This document shows, one piece after another, positions 7,273 through 15,356 of a stretch of DNA of 20,681 bases. The translations under genes were made by a program, and so were the position numbers. Numbering within the stretch: the stretch's first letter is position 1; each line of letters opens with the position of its first letter. Source of the DNA: an uncultured Alphaproteobacteria bacterium (GTDB lineage: Bacteria; Pseudomonadota; Alphaproteobacteria; RUG11792); the NCBI GenBank assembly GCA_958448685.1, contig CAUDEV010000013.1:1-20681 (forward strand), in the 5' to 3' direction. The notes beneath the pieces were generated by a model. That model did no database searches, was not told the origin of the DNA, and worked only from the letters and a program-made list of their open reading frames with translations.

Positions 7273-8784
7273 TTAATCCTGTTTTGGATTTTTTATAGAT
7301 TTCACATCCCATTTGTTTTCTGATGAATCAAATGTATAAAGTGTTGCGTCAGCAAATTCAGGAGAATATTTTGTTGTTATTGTGTATTCACCAAAATCAC
7401 TACCTAATCTAATAAATTTCACATCAAAAACCTTTTTCTTAAATAAATCAGGAATAATATCGACAAGTTCATCAACTGTGGATATTTTCTTTCCAGCTAT
7501 TTCGGTTATTTGAAATACGCCGTCTTGGTCTTGAAATATTCTATTGTTTGGACCTGATACTTCCATGAATGGAGACCCAGCTTCACTATCTGTGATATAG
7601 ACCGCAGTGTTATTTTTTCCGAAATTTACTCGTATCTCTGGAGTTGTTTCAAAAAATGTAGTTCCTGCAAAGGATAAAAGCTTTAATTTTGCAGAACAAT
7701 CTAATTCAAAAGTTGGAATTTCTAATTCGATCTTTTTTCCTTTTCTATAAACAACTAGATTTAAATTTTTCCCAGCTTTTTCTTGAACAATTTGATCAAT
7801 TTTCTTTAAATTTGGCCCTATAATTTCATCTTCGACTTTCCAAATAATATCACCTGAATTTAATTGAGAATTTTCATTATTAAATGCGGTTAATTTTTTA
7901 CGGACATAAAGTATTTTATTATTTGAATCTGGAAAACATGTTTCATATTCAGATAATAGAGATTCGGGGATATTTCCAGCATCTATCGCATCTTGAATAG
8001 GCATATAATTTAATATAGCTCCATAAAAATATCTGTGAAAAATTTCCCCATTTTTTAATTTGTCTATAACGGGTTTTACATATGAAATTGGAAGTGCTGC
8101 TCCTGAGACTAACTTTCCTCCATAAAGCAAACCTATGACTTCTCCTTTTGTATTGAAAACAGGGGATCCACTTGCTCCAGGAACTGTCAAGCCAGAAAAC
8201 TGAAATGACTGTTCTGCAAAAGGTTTCAGCCATAATATACTTTCCGTATCAAATATATATCCCTGATAAGTTGAAAACTCGTTTTTTATTGAATTTCCCA
8301 TTGCATATATTTTTGAATTAATCACAGGTTGTTCTTCAGAAATTTTTAATGGTTTCACATATGTTGGAATATTTTTGGGATCAACTGATAAAATTGCAAA
8401 ATCGTAAATAGGATCTATATATACTAATTTTGATTCAACAGTTTTTCCATTTCCGAATTTTACTTCATAAGTACAAACTGCCATTTCTCCAGCGACATGA
8501 GCATTTGTAACAATTATTCCTGAATTTGTATCAACAACAAATCCTGTCCCATACCAAAGTTTTTCGTTTACATACTTATCGAGAATCAAATGAGCGGTTA
8601 CTTTTATAGCAACAACGCCTTTTCGTGTGGTGTTAAGCATTTCCTGCGGATTCAAATCTTCATGTTCCTCTGAGTTTGAAATTTTTTGAGGAATAACTGT
8701 GCAAGATTTTTCAGGCACAGCGCTCATAGCATCTATATTTAAAAACAATGAAACTAAAATAATGAGAGAAAAATTTTTATTCAT
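7273..8784 (-). CDS. HtrA/Deg-like secreted serine protease with two PDZ-like regions
   Basis: A 503-residue trypsin-fold protease of family S1C type. Residues 1-22 form a signal sequence. The catalytic triad is readable: H96 in TNAHVAG, D128 in DPIYDFAIL and S205 in PGASGSPVF. The serine motif GASGS departs from the common GNSGG of DegP, but keeps the serine and the oxyanion glycine. Two PDZ-like regions follow: about 275-355 (LNSGDIIWKVEDEIIG) and about 385-470 (DGVFQITEIAGKKISTVDEL). In the family these enzymes degrade or chaperone misfolded envelope proteins. The layout is longer than simple DegS and differs in detail from DegP, so no symbol is given. The start is poorly served by an SD. 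The gene lies upstream of the LRR gene on the same strand, with a dispersed repeat 87 bp before its start codon. Confidence 0.88.
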   Translation of the reverse strand: MNKNFSLIILVSLFLNIDAMSAVPEKSCTVIPQKISNSEEHEDLNPQEMLNTTRKGVVAIKVTAHLILDKYVNEKLWYGTGFVVDTNSGIIVTNAHVAGEMAVCTYEVKFGNGKTVESKLVYIDPIYDFAILSVDPKNIPTYVKPLKISEEQPVINSKIYAMGNSIKNEFSTYQGYIFDTESILWLKPFAEQSFQFSGLTVPGASGSPVFNTKGEVIGLLYGGKLVSGAALPISYVKPVIDKLKNGEIFHRYFYGAILNYMPIQDAIDAGNIPESLLSEYETCFPDSNNKILYVRKKLTAFNNENSQLNSGDIIWKVEDEIIGPNLKKIDQIVQEKAGKNLNLVVYRKGKKIELEIPTFELDCSAKLKLLSFAGTTFFETTPEIRVNFGKNNTAVYITDSEAGSPFMEVSGPNNRIFQDQDGVFQITEIAGKKISTVDELVDIIPDLFKKKVFDVKFIRLGSDFGEYTITTKYSPEFADATLYTFDSSENKWDVKSIKNPKQD

Positions 8785-9098
8785 TTAACAAATCTCAAGA
8801 AGAACTTTATTTTAATTCTACGTGAGAATTGTGCTTTTGTCAAAATCTTAATCTTATAATGTCTTGTAAAGTCTTGCAAAAGCTTTATAAGTGCCTCTGC
8901 GGTGTCATCAGCCGTTTGCCGGTGAGGTCTTCTTTGTAATTCACGCTTTAGGTCACACTTAAATTTATATACGTTACAAATTGTGTTCCATCCTCTTTTT
9001 GTCTCATGTCTTATGAACTAATACACAATTATTTCTTGCGTAATAAAAAACAAATGCAGTAAAATTATATTTATAAAATTAGCAAAAATAGTTTTGTA
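8785..9098. other. Divergent spacer between the HtrA-like gene and leuS
   Basis: The 314-bp spacer holds copy B of the dispersed repeat (8871-8948) preceded by a 10-bp tandem near-duplication, GTCTTGTAAA then GTCTTGCAAA (8861-8880). The rest is AT-rich and should contain the leuS and protease promoters; TATATT at 9066-9071 is a possible leuS -10, without a convincing -35. On the minus strand a frame is open through the repeat from about 9020 to 8810 with no start codon seen. Confidence 0.6.
8871..8948 (-). repeat. Dispersed repeat, copy B
   Basis: Aligns without gaps to copy C (20568-20645) at 69 of 78 bases by eye. It is much richer in G+C than its surroundings. On the minus strand the frame shared by the copies reads RRPHRQTADDTAEALIKLL. 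A short hairpin (GCCG/CGGT around TTTGC) is kept in copies B and C by a pairing-compatible change. It lies between the divergent HtrA-like gene and leuS. Confidence 0.8.
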
Positions 9099-11594
9099 AT
9101 GTCAGAAAATATTTATAATTTCAGAGCAACAGAGAAAAAATGGAGAAATTTCTTTTCAGAATATACATTAACAAATGATGAATTAAAAAACGCGAAGAAA
9201 AAGTATTATGTTTTGGAAATGTTGCCATATCCCTCAGGAAAAATACATATGGGACATGTTCGAAATTATATGATAGGGGATGTTATAGCTCGTTATAAAA
9301 AAATGCTTGGATTTTCCGTTATACATCCTATGGGGTGGGATTCTTTTGGAATGCCGGCAGAAAATGCAGCTTTGAAAGAAGGTGGGCATCCAAAAACTTG
9401 GACAAATGCAAATATTCAAAGTATGAAGGAACAATTAAAACCTCTTGCATTTATGTATGATTGGAAAAGAGAATTGAGTACTTGTTCTGAAGAATACTAT
9501 ACCGAAGAGCAGAAAATATTTTTGGATTTATATAAAAAAGGCTTAATTTATCGCAAAAAATCATATGTCAATTGGGATCCTGTTGAACAAACAGTTTTGG
9601 CAAATGAACAAGTTATAAATGGAAAAGGGTGGAGATCAGGAGCTGATGTTGTTCGAAAAGAACTCGAACAGTGGTCGCTGAAAATAACGGATTATGTAGA
9701 AGAATTGCTTGATGGATTGAAAGATCTTGAAGGCTTTTGGCCTGATAAAGTCTTAAAGATGCAAGAAAATTGGATTGGGAAATCTGAAGGAGCATTAGTT
9801 GATTTTCAAATAATAGATCAAAATCGAAAATTAACGATATTTACAACTCGTCCTGATACTATTTTTGGGGCTTCATTTATCGCTTTATCTCCGGATCATG
9901 AGATATCAAAAGAGTTAGCAAAAACCAATTCTGGAATTGCGGAATTTATAAAGGAATGTAATAAAACATCTACGACTGAAGAAGATCTTGAAAAAGCAGA
10001 GAAAAAAGGAATTTTCACTGGACTTTTCGTTAAGCATCTATTAATAATGGATAAGAAATTACCAATTTATATTGCAAATTTCGTGTTAATAGATTATGGT
10101 ACTGGAGCAGTTTTCGGTTGTCCTGCCCATGATGAAAGGGACTTCGATTTTGCGAAAAAATATGATTTGCCGATAATTCCAGTTGTGAAATCAAATGAGA
10201 ATTTACCTTATATAGGGGATGGAGAACATATTAATTCTGATTTTCTAAATGGAATGAATACCTCACAAGCAAAAATTTGTATGATAGATTATTTAAAAAA
10301 ACAAGGTTTAGGAAAAAGGAAAATTACCTATAGACTTCGTGACTGGTTGATTTCAAGACAACGTTATTGGGGTTGTCCAATTCCTATTGTCCATTGCGAA
10401 TCTTGCGGGGATGTTCCTGCAATTTTGCCTGTATTTTTGCCTGAAGATGTCAAATTTGATGGAAAAGGAAGTCCTCTTGAAAATCATCCGACTTGGAAAT
10501 ATGTAAAATGCCCAATTTGTGGAAAAGATGCTTTGAGAGATACTGATACACTTGATACGTTCTTTGAATCATCTTGGTATTATTTACGATACCTAGATCC
10601 TCATTTTAAAAAACCTATCAATAAAGAAATCGCAGATATAGCAATGCCTGTGGACATCTGTATTGGAGGGATTGAACATGCGGTTTTACATCTCCTTTAT
10701 GCGAGATTCTTCATGCTTGTTCTTCGAGATATGGGATATGTCAGTTGTCCAATGCCATTTAAAAAACTTCTCACTCAAGGTATGGTATGTCATAAGACTT
10801 ATAAGAATTCTGATGGGGAATGGGTTTATCCTGATGAAATTGAGAAAACAGAGAATGGGCAATTAATTGACACTGAAGGAAATGAGGTTTTTGAATATTC
10901 ATTCGAAAAAATGAGTAAATCAAAGAAAAATGTTGTTAATCCTCAAAAAATAATCGATACTTATGGCGTAGATGCAGTTAGATTATTTATAATTTCTGAT
11001 ACTCCTCCAGAAAAAGATTTCGATTGGAATACCGACGCTCTCGAAGGTTCATGGCGTTATTTAAACAAAGTTTGGAAAGTGTTCAATAAAATATTAAATA
11101 TTCCTGAGAGTCAGAATGGGGATAATTCTTTGATAAAAACAACACATGTTTATTTGAAAAGAATTGCAGAAAGCTATGAGAATATTTCTTTAAATAAAAG
11201 CGTCGCATTCATAAGAGAGTTTTTCAATGAAATAGAATCGAAATTGAATACGGAATCTAAAGAATCATTAATGTTTGCTTTCGAATCATTTATAAAAGCA
11301 ATCTATCCAATAACTCCTTATATTTGTCATGAAATGTGGGATGTTTTAAAAATATCTACTCCTCTGCAAAATGAAACCTGGCCAGCAATAGATGAAAATC
11401 TTGCAACAATTAATGATGTCACAATAGCAGTCCAGATTAATGGAAAATTAAAAGGTACGTTTGAAATAGCGAAGGATTCAGATAATTCTATTTTAGAATC
11501 GAAAGCTTTGGATTTTATTCCTCAGGATTTGAAAAACAAAATAAATAAGATCATTGTAGTGAAAAACAGAATAGTTAATATTGTGATAAAATAG
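9099..11594 (+). CDS. leuS: Leucyl-tRNA synthetase
   Basis: Class I LeuRS of 831 residues, slightly shorter than the E. coli enzyme. The HIGH motif is HMGH (50-53) within PYPSGKIHMGHVRNY; the KMSKS motif is at 604-608. The CP1 editing domain, which hydrolyses mischarged tRNA-Leu, carries the threonine-rich TTRPDTIFG (249-257) and GCPAHDERD further on. A zinc-binding insertion shows C433/C436 and C471/C474. The anticodon-binding and C-terminal domains are complete to VVKNRIVNIV. The chosen ATG has almost no SD, as with aspS, which suggests that the housekeeping genes here rely on weak or AU-rich start sites. A perfect 9-bp terminator hairpin follows the stop codon. Confidence 0.97.
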   Translation: MSENIYNFRATEKKWRNFFSEYTLTNDELKNAKKKYYVLEMLPYPSGKIHMGHVRNYMIGDVIARYKKMLGFSVIHPMGWDSFGMPAENAALKEGGHPKTWTNANIQSMKEQLKPLAFMYDWKRELSTCSEEYYTEEQKIFLDLYKKGLIYRKKSYVNWDPVEQTVLANEQVINGKGWRSGADVVRKELEQWSLKITDYVEELLDGLKDLEGFWPDKVLKMQENWIGKSEGALVDFQIIDQNRKLTIFTTRPDTIFGASFIALSPDHEISKELAKTNSGIAEFIKECNKTSTTEEDLEKAEKKGIFTGLFVKHLLIMDKKLPIYIANFVLIDYGTGAVFGCPAHDERDFDFAKKYDLPIIPVVKSNENLPYIGDGEHINSDFLNGMNTSQAKICMIDYLKKQGLGKRKITYRLRDWLISRQRYWGCPIPIVHCESCGDVPAILPVFLPEDVKFDGKGSPLENHPTWKYVKCPICGKDALRDTDTLDTFFESSWYYLRYLDPHFKKPINKEIADIAMPVDICIGGIEHAVLHLLYARFFMLVLRDMGYVSCPMPFKKLLTQGMVCHKTYKNSDGEWVYPDEIEKTENGQLIDTEGNEVFEYSFEKMSKSKKNVVNPQKIIDTYGVDAVRLFIISDTPPEKDFDWNTDALEGSWRYLNKVWKVFNKILNIPESQNGDNSLIKTTHVYLKRIAESYENISLNKSVAFIREFFNEIESKLNTESKESLMFAFESFIKAIYPITPYICHEMWDVLKISTPLQNETWPAIDENLATINDVTIAVQINGKLKGTFEIAKDSDNSILESKALDFIPQDLKNKINKIIVVKNRIVNIVIK

Positions 11595-11607
11595 TTGTTT
11601 GAAGATT

Positions 11608-11631
11608 TAGGGACAGACATTACTGTCCCTA
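11608..11631 (+). terminator. leuS terminator hairpin
   Basis: Perfect 9-bp stem TAGGGACAG (11608-11616) and CTGTCCCTA (11623-11631) with a 6-base loop, followed by TTTGAATTTT. It begins 13 bp after the leuS stop codon. The remaining 135 bp to the next gene show nothing convincing. Confidence 0.8.
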
Positions 11632-11766
11632 TTTGAATTTTAATATTGTTGTAAGGTTTCAAATCGAAGATATGAAGTTTTCCATAGAGAGTCAAGAAGA
11701 TTTCTATCCGAAAAATCTATCTCCAAACACTTTAGAAATTTCATTTTTCTTTGAGATAATAATATT

Positions 11767-12303
11767 TTATTGGTTTCTTTTGTTTATTATATTTGCGACA
11801 GTTTGGTCTTTTTCTTTGCTTCCTCTTGATGAGCCGAATTCAAAGTTATAAGCATCTTTCAAGCATGCGCCAAATATACCCGCGATAGTTGATATGATTC
11901 CAACTGCTTCTCCTGGAAGTTCCTTTTGATAGAAGCAAATTGAAACAAGGCAGGAAATCAAACCCATAGCCGCGGAAACAACCATTATATCTGCCCTTCT
12001 GTTTCGTTTTCCGGAGTTAATTATCGCTATATCGCGAGATCTAGCATCTTGTTTATCTTTTATTACGGCAAGTTCTATTTCTCTTTCTGAATTTATAAGA
12101 GCTTTTTCAAATAATAAATACATATTTTTATCTGTTTTAATTTTTTCGATTGCATCCTTTTCACTTGAACTGTTGGTTACTTCCTTTGCTATTTCAGCGA
12201 TTTTATTCGAAATAGTCTCAATTTTTGTTCCAGATAACCATTTTGCAATTTTGGGTGAAAATTGAGCAAGCGCAAGTACTGATTGTAATATTGATATTGT
12301 CAT
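11767..12303 (-). CDS. Holin-like phage membrane protein
   Basis: A 178-residue protein. A mostly helical N-terminal part (residues 26-104, charged) is followed by two membrane segments at about 105-124 and 131-148, then the motif FEFGSSRGSKEKD (154-166). A hydrophobic run at 1-20 could be a third segment. A membrane pair ending in an (F/W)FGSSxGSxxKD motif is recurrent in the three-segment holins of phage and gene-transfer-agent clusters. Holins permeabilise the inner membrane and release the endolysin. It lies directly after the cell-wall hydrolase gene on the same strand (23 bp gap), the classic lysis pairing, and has a good SD (AAAGGAAA). The family call is by motif memory and context. 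Confidence 0.72.
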   Translation of the reverse strand: MTISILQSVLALAQFSPKIAKWLSGTKIETISNKIAEIAKEVTNSSSEKDAIEKIKTDKNMYLLFEKALINSEREIELAVIKDKQDARSRDIAIINSGKRNRRADIMVVSAAMGLISCLVSICFYQKELPGEAVGIISTIAGIFGACLKDAYNFEFGSSRGSKEKDQTVANIINKRNQ

Positions 12304-12326
12304 AATTGTTTTCCTTTCTTTTTTAA

Positions 12327-12734
12327 TTAAATTTTAAAAAATATGTGATTACCTATCTCGGCTGTCGGTATTTTATTTTCAGCCCAATAGGGAGGTGTTT
12401 TCATAGTTTTACTATAATAATGATTTGCTCCATTTGTTATATCTTCAAGCTCATTACATATTATTCTTTTCGCAATAACATAGCAGATACGATATATTGG
12501 ATTTTCTATTGAAACATTTTCTATAACTCTGCGATTTGGATCGTTTTTATTCCAACAGGAAAACTGCAGTGGTTTTTTACATACGGATTCTATAGAATGC
12601 CCGCTTTCAAGAAAGCGATTCATAATAACATGTCCAACTGCAGCCAATGCATTTAATCCTCCATCTTTCTTGCAATATTCACCGCGAGCTTCTCCATATA
12701 TTGTTTTTGCCATAATTTCTATATCTCTATCCAT
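12327..12734 (-). CDS. SleB/CwlJ-type cell-wall hydrolase (phage-type endolysin)
   Basis: A 135-residue hydrolase consisting of just the catalytic domain of the Hydrolase_2 family. Visible signatures are TIYGEARGE (11-19, with the likely catalytic E15), AAVGHVIMNR (31-40), LQFSCWN (56-62) and GANHYYS (102-108). It should cleave peptidoglycan glycan strands. The frame is open further upstream to 12845, but that extension overlaps the preceding gene and reads as an unrelated basic peptide. The ATG at 12734 has an SD (AAAGGA) 8 bases upstream and begins 1 bp after the preceding stop codon, so it is the better start. No signal peptide is present, consistent with holin-dependent export by the next gene. 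Confidence 0.88.
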   Translation of the reverse strand: MDRDIEIMAKTIYGEARGEYCKKDGGLNALAAVGHVIMNRFLESGHSIESVCKKPLQFSCWNKNDPNRRVIENVSIENPIYRICYVIAKRIICNELEDITNGANHYYSKTMKTPPYWAENKIPTAEIGNHIFFKI

Positions 12735-12735
12735 T

Positions 12736-13530
12736 TTAAAATTCCTTTCTAAATAAAATTTCAAACACATTTGATAAAAGTGTTTCTTTTGTTGCTGTGA
12801 TTGATTTATAAATTTGATCTTGAAATTGCAGTATGATTTTCTCACTACTTATATCATCTTGTAGTGTAGTTAAATCTGATTTTTCAATTTCTGGAGATAA
12901 TCTTGTTGTATTATTCTGCAAAATTTCTTTTGCGGAAAATAATTTTATATATTCTTTCCCTTGAAGTCCAGTCCCAAGACAAAATAAACAAGGTTGAATA
13001 TCAGATAGTTTTATACCTCTAAAATAGTTTCCACCAAAATAATGTGCATGGGTTTTTGTATGAAATATGCTGCTTTGATCCATACTTTGATCTAAAAAGT
13101 TATCAATTCTTCTTGATTTGTTTTGTAATCTGAATGATTTTTGATATATAACAGGATTTGAAAGCAGATCATTTTTCCATAATGAGTTATTATAATTATT
13201 TGAAAAATCCAAAAATTTTATTGAGATTTCTGAAACAATTTTTTCCATAGAAATTACTGATCCGTCATAGATCTTATATTTCATTAATTTACTTTCTCCG
13301 TCGCCTGTTGTTTTATATCCAGCGGAAATTGTTATATCTGGAAATTCGGATTTATGATCAACTTCACATATGGTTTTGATATATTCAGGATAATTCACAT
13401 CAAATAGCTCCTCATTTTCTTCACTTGATCCTATGATTAAATTTGAATTTTCCGTTTCAACATCAGTAAATCCATTGACAAAAGGAGAAGAGAAAAGTTT
13501 TGCTTGAGGTTTTTTAATATATTTTTTCAT
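12736..13530 (-). CDS. Unknown protein of the phage-like cassette, with a CxxCxGxG motif
   Basis: A 264-residue protein I do not recognise. An ATG at 13536 is also in frame, but it is directly adjacent to the SD (AAAGGGG); the ATG at 13530 has correct spacing of 6 bases and is chosen. There is no signal peptide or membrane segment. The N-terminus is basic (MKKYIKKP) and is followed by an acidic stretch (about 24-45). Residues 157-163 contain a His cluster (HTKTHAH) and 181-188 contain CLFCLGTG, which fits the CxxCxGxG pattern of DnaJ-type zinc sites as a single copy. It is 14 bp after the hub-like gene and 1 bp before the hydrolase gene, so it is almost surely co-translated with them and may be a structural or assembly partner in a phage-derived particle. 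Confidence 0.75.
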   Translation of the reverse strand: MKKYIKKPQAKLFSSPFVNGFTDVETENSNLIIGSSEENEELFDVNYPEYIKTICEVDHKSEFPDITISAGYKTTGDGESKLMKYKIYDGSVISMEKIVSEISIKFLDFSNNYNNSLWKNDLLSNPVIYQKSFRLQNKSRRIDNFLDQSMDQSSIFHTKTHAHYFGGNYFRGIKLSDIQPCLFCLGTGLQGKEYIKLFSAKEILQNNTTRLSPEIEKSDLTTLQDDISSEKIILQFQDQIYKSITATKETLLSNVFEILFRKEF

Positions 13531-13544
13531 GACCATCCCCTTTA

Positions 13545-15092
13545 TTAATTTATTCCATTCACAGAGATTTCGCCCAAATCTAAATTTCGAGTTTCACAAT
13601 GTTGTGTTTTTAACGGTTTTGTAATTATCTGTATTTCAGTTTGATTTTCATTCAAAAATTTCGAAATTAGTGATTTATAATTATTCAAATTTAATTTATT
13701 TTCCTTTTTTAACGAAGATATATAAGTTAATAATTTGTCATATTGTTGATTTGCATCATTTCGAACAACTATATCTTCTATGATATCTTCCGCGTATATG
13801 ACAGGATCTTCAAGTTTTTCGAGCTTTAAATTTGGACTGAATTTATTTTCTTTCGAAATATTAAATCCAAAACCTCTTGCTGTTATAAAAATCCTATCAG
13901 ATTCACTATCAATTTCCCTTATAATTTTTGTAATTTTATAATCAACACCTTTAAAGGTTATCCAATTGCGGCAGCTTATATCCTTCAATTTCTCAGAACC
14001 AATGCACTCAAATGAAATTTCCAAGTTACGCATTGAAAGAATTATATAATTAACTATGGATTTTAGTATTTCATTCAATATCAATTGCCCGTTTTCACTT
14101 CTGAAAAAGCTTAATTCTGAAGGATTTGACACATATTCTTGAACGTTTTTTAAATTTATATAAAGATCTTTTTTATTCTCAAGTTTTTCTGAATGTCCTA
14201 AATTCAAGCTTAATTGATCCAACGTTCCTAAAAGCGGTTTAATTTCACCATCTTTTATTAAATTATTCTTAATTTTCAGGGTCCCTGTTTCTGTCATATA
14301 TTGATCATAATCCCATGCTATGGATAATTTATTATCAAAAATATATTTATTTAAATTAACCGCGGGTATTTCAGGACTTAATTTCAAAGCAGGAAACGGA
14401 ACGACTTCACCTTCTCGTAATCGAGATTGGCCAACATAATATTTTGTTGTTCTGCTTTTTCCTGAAAATTTTTCTCCAAATTGAGGCCATGAATCCAATA
14501 ATTTTTTAGGTGTTAAGGTGTTTACCTTTCCCATATTGAATCGATTATCAATTTTCGTAGAAATTCCAATATTTCCTTCTCTTCTTGATATCCAAGAACT
14601 TTTAAGTTTCAAATCCACTTCACTAATTGGAGATTCTGTATTTTCTTCTATTTTCAAAGGCAGGACTATTTCGTCTTCGATATCTATAGGCTTATCTGGC
14701 GTCAATATACCAGACTCAAAAATCTCACCTTTGAGATTATAATCCTCCACTTTGAGGTCAGTAAATAACTCAGGATTTTCTTCTTTAAATTTCGAAATAG
14801 TATCATTCAAAACCTTTCGTTGTGGAGACTTTATACTTATTTCAATAACTACATCCACTTTGAACTCATCACCTTCAATAACTCGAGATGTTATTCTTCC
14901 TAAGAAAACCTGATTTCCTTTGCGCATAAGTTTGCAAAATCCAAAACCATAAGCTGAACGATATTCTTTTTTATCCAGTGTCAATTCAGCTATTGGAAAT
15001 TTTCCTTCTTCTTCAATTATTCGAATGTGTTTTAATGTTTTTGCTTGGAATTTTTCTCCATAGCTTTTTAAGAAATAAAGTTCTATTGTCAT
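13545..15092 (-). CDS. Phage tail-hub-like (gpD/gp27-like) protein
   Basis: A 515-residue protein. The N-terminal 90 residues have the strand-rich pattern of phage baseplate-hub proteins: an attack on a flat beta-barrel with GKFPIAELTLDKKEY, a short polar turn, then KLMRKGNQVFLGRITSRVIEGDEFKV. A second such region, about 370-425, reads ISCRNWITFKGVDYKITKIIREID and then ITARGFG, the usual form of the late-control-D/hub fold. The tail (about 440-515) is charged and helical. Such proteins form the trimeric hub beneath the spike at the tip of phage tails and of phage-derived injection devices. The SD is strong (AGAAAGGA). It is the first gene of a four-gene cassette with an unknown protein, an endolysin and a holin. 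No close family member could be named from reading alone. Confidence 0.6.
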   Translation of the reverse strand: MTIELYFLKSYGEKFQAKTLKHIRIIEEEGKFPIAELTLDKKEYRSAYGFGFCKLMRKGNQVFLGRITSRVIEGDEFKVDVVIEISIKSPQRKVLNDTISKFKEENPELFTDLKVEDYNLKGEIFESGILTPDKPIDIEDEIVLPLKIEENTESPISEVDLKLKSSWISRREGNIGISTKIDNRFNMGKVNTLTPKKLLDSWPQFGEKFSGKSRTTKYYVGQSRLREGEVVPFPALKLSPEIPAVNLNKYIFDNKLSIAWDYDQYMTETGTLKIKNNLIKDGEIKPLLGTLDQLSLNLGHSEKLENKKDLYINLKNVQEYVSNPSELSFFRSENGQLILNEILKSIVNYIILSMRNLEISFECIGSEKLKDISCRNWITFKGVDYKITKIIREIDSESDRIFITARGFGFNISKENKFSPNLKLEKLEDPVIYAEDIIEDIVVRNDANQQYDKLLTYISSLKKENKLNLNNYKSLISKFLNENQTEIQIITKPLKTQHCETRNLDLGEISVNGIN

Positions 15093-15174
15093 TTTTTATC
15101 CTTTCTGTAAAATTATGTTTTTTAATAAAATCGTATTAATGATTTATAATTATTTTTTTTTCAGCTGATTTTTT

Positions 15175-15195
15175 TAGGGATTGATCACGTCCCTA
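15175..15195 (+). terminator. Hairpin upstream of the BspA-type gene, plus-strand T-rich tail
   Basis: Inverted repeat TAGGGA (15175-15180) and TCCCTA (15190-15195) with a 9-base loop, followed on the plus strand by TATTTTTAG. No plus-strand gene ends just before it, so its purpose as a terminator is unclear. The outer six bases are the same as in the leuS terminator. Confidence 0.4.
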
Positions 15196-15239
15196 TATTT
15201 TTAGTTTTGCATAGTATTTTAAAATTTGTCAAAAAATAA

Positions 15240-15266
15240 AAAGTCCCATAAAATTTTAGGGATTTT
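15240..15266 (+). terminator. Second hairpin upstream of the BspA-type gene
   Basis: TCCC (15244-15247) pairs with GGGA (15259-15262) around an AT-rich inner palindrome, followed by TTTTCTTT. With the preceding hairpin it could insulate the downstream promoter from read-through. Confidence 0.35.
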
Positions 15267-15281
15267 CTTTGAAATTTATAG

Positions 15282-15315
15282 TATAATATAAAAAGAAGGA
15301 GGTAAATCCATGTAA
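15282..15315 (+). promoter_or_regulatory. -10 box, perfect Shine-Dalgarno and start-stop (ATG TAA) leader
   Basis: A consensus -10 TATAAT (15282-15287) has no convincing -35. It is followed by the full anti-16S complement AAGGAGGT (15296-15303), and 7 bases after GGAGG comes ATG (15310-15312) directly followed by TAA (15313-15315). A second ATG TAA TAA, without an SD, follows at 15329-15337. The true gene starts at 15357 with its own weaker SD (GAAAGG). Transcription from this -10 would begin almost at the SD. Confidence 0.6.
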
Positions 15316-15356
15316 TTTTTATCTCTATATGTAATAATTTTTGAAAGGTATTTAAA

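Noticed and set aside
7949..8233. 94-codon minus-strand frame inside the HtrA-like gene
   Set aside because: It is a different frame of the same strand across the catalytic serine region; the protease frame is intact and explains the sequence.
8861..8948. tRNA or small structured RNA at the GC-rich stretch
   Set aside because: No acceptor stem, T-arm consensus or anticodon arm could be drawn; the only stem is a 4-bp hairpin. It is better explained as a dispersed repeat.
11633..11851. 72-codon plus-strand frame after leuS
   Set aside because: It overlaps the 3' end of the holin-like gene on the other strand, has no SD and reads as AT-rich low-complexity sequence.
12735..12845. N-terminal extension of the cell-wall hydrolase frame
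   Set aside because: It lies wholly within the preceding gene in another frame, reads as a basic peptide unrelated to the family, and a better start with an SD is at 12734.
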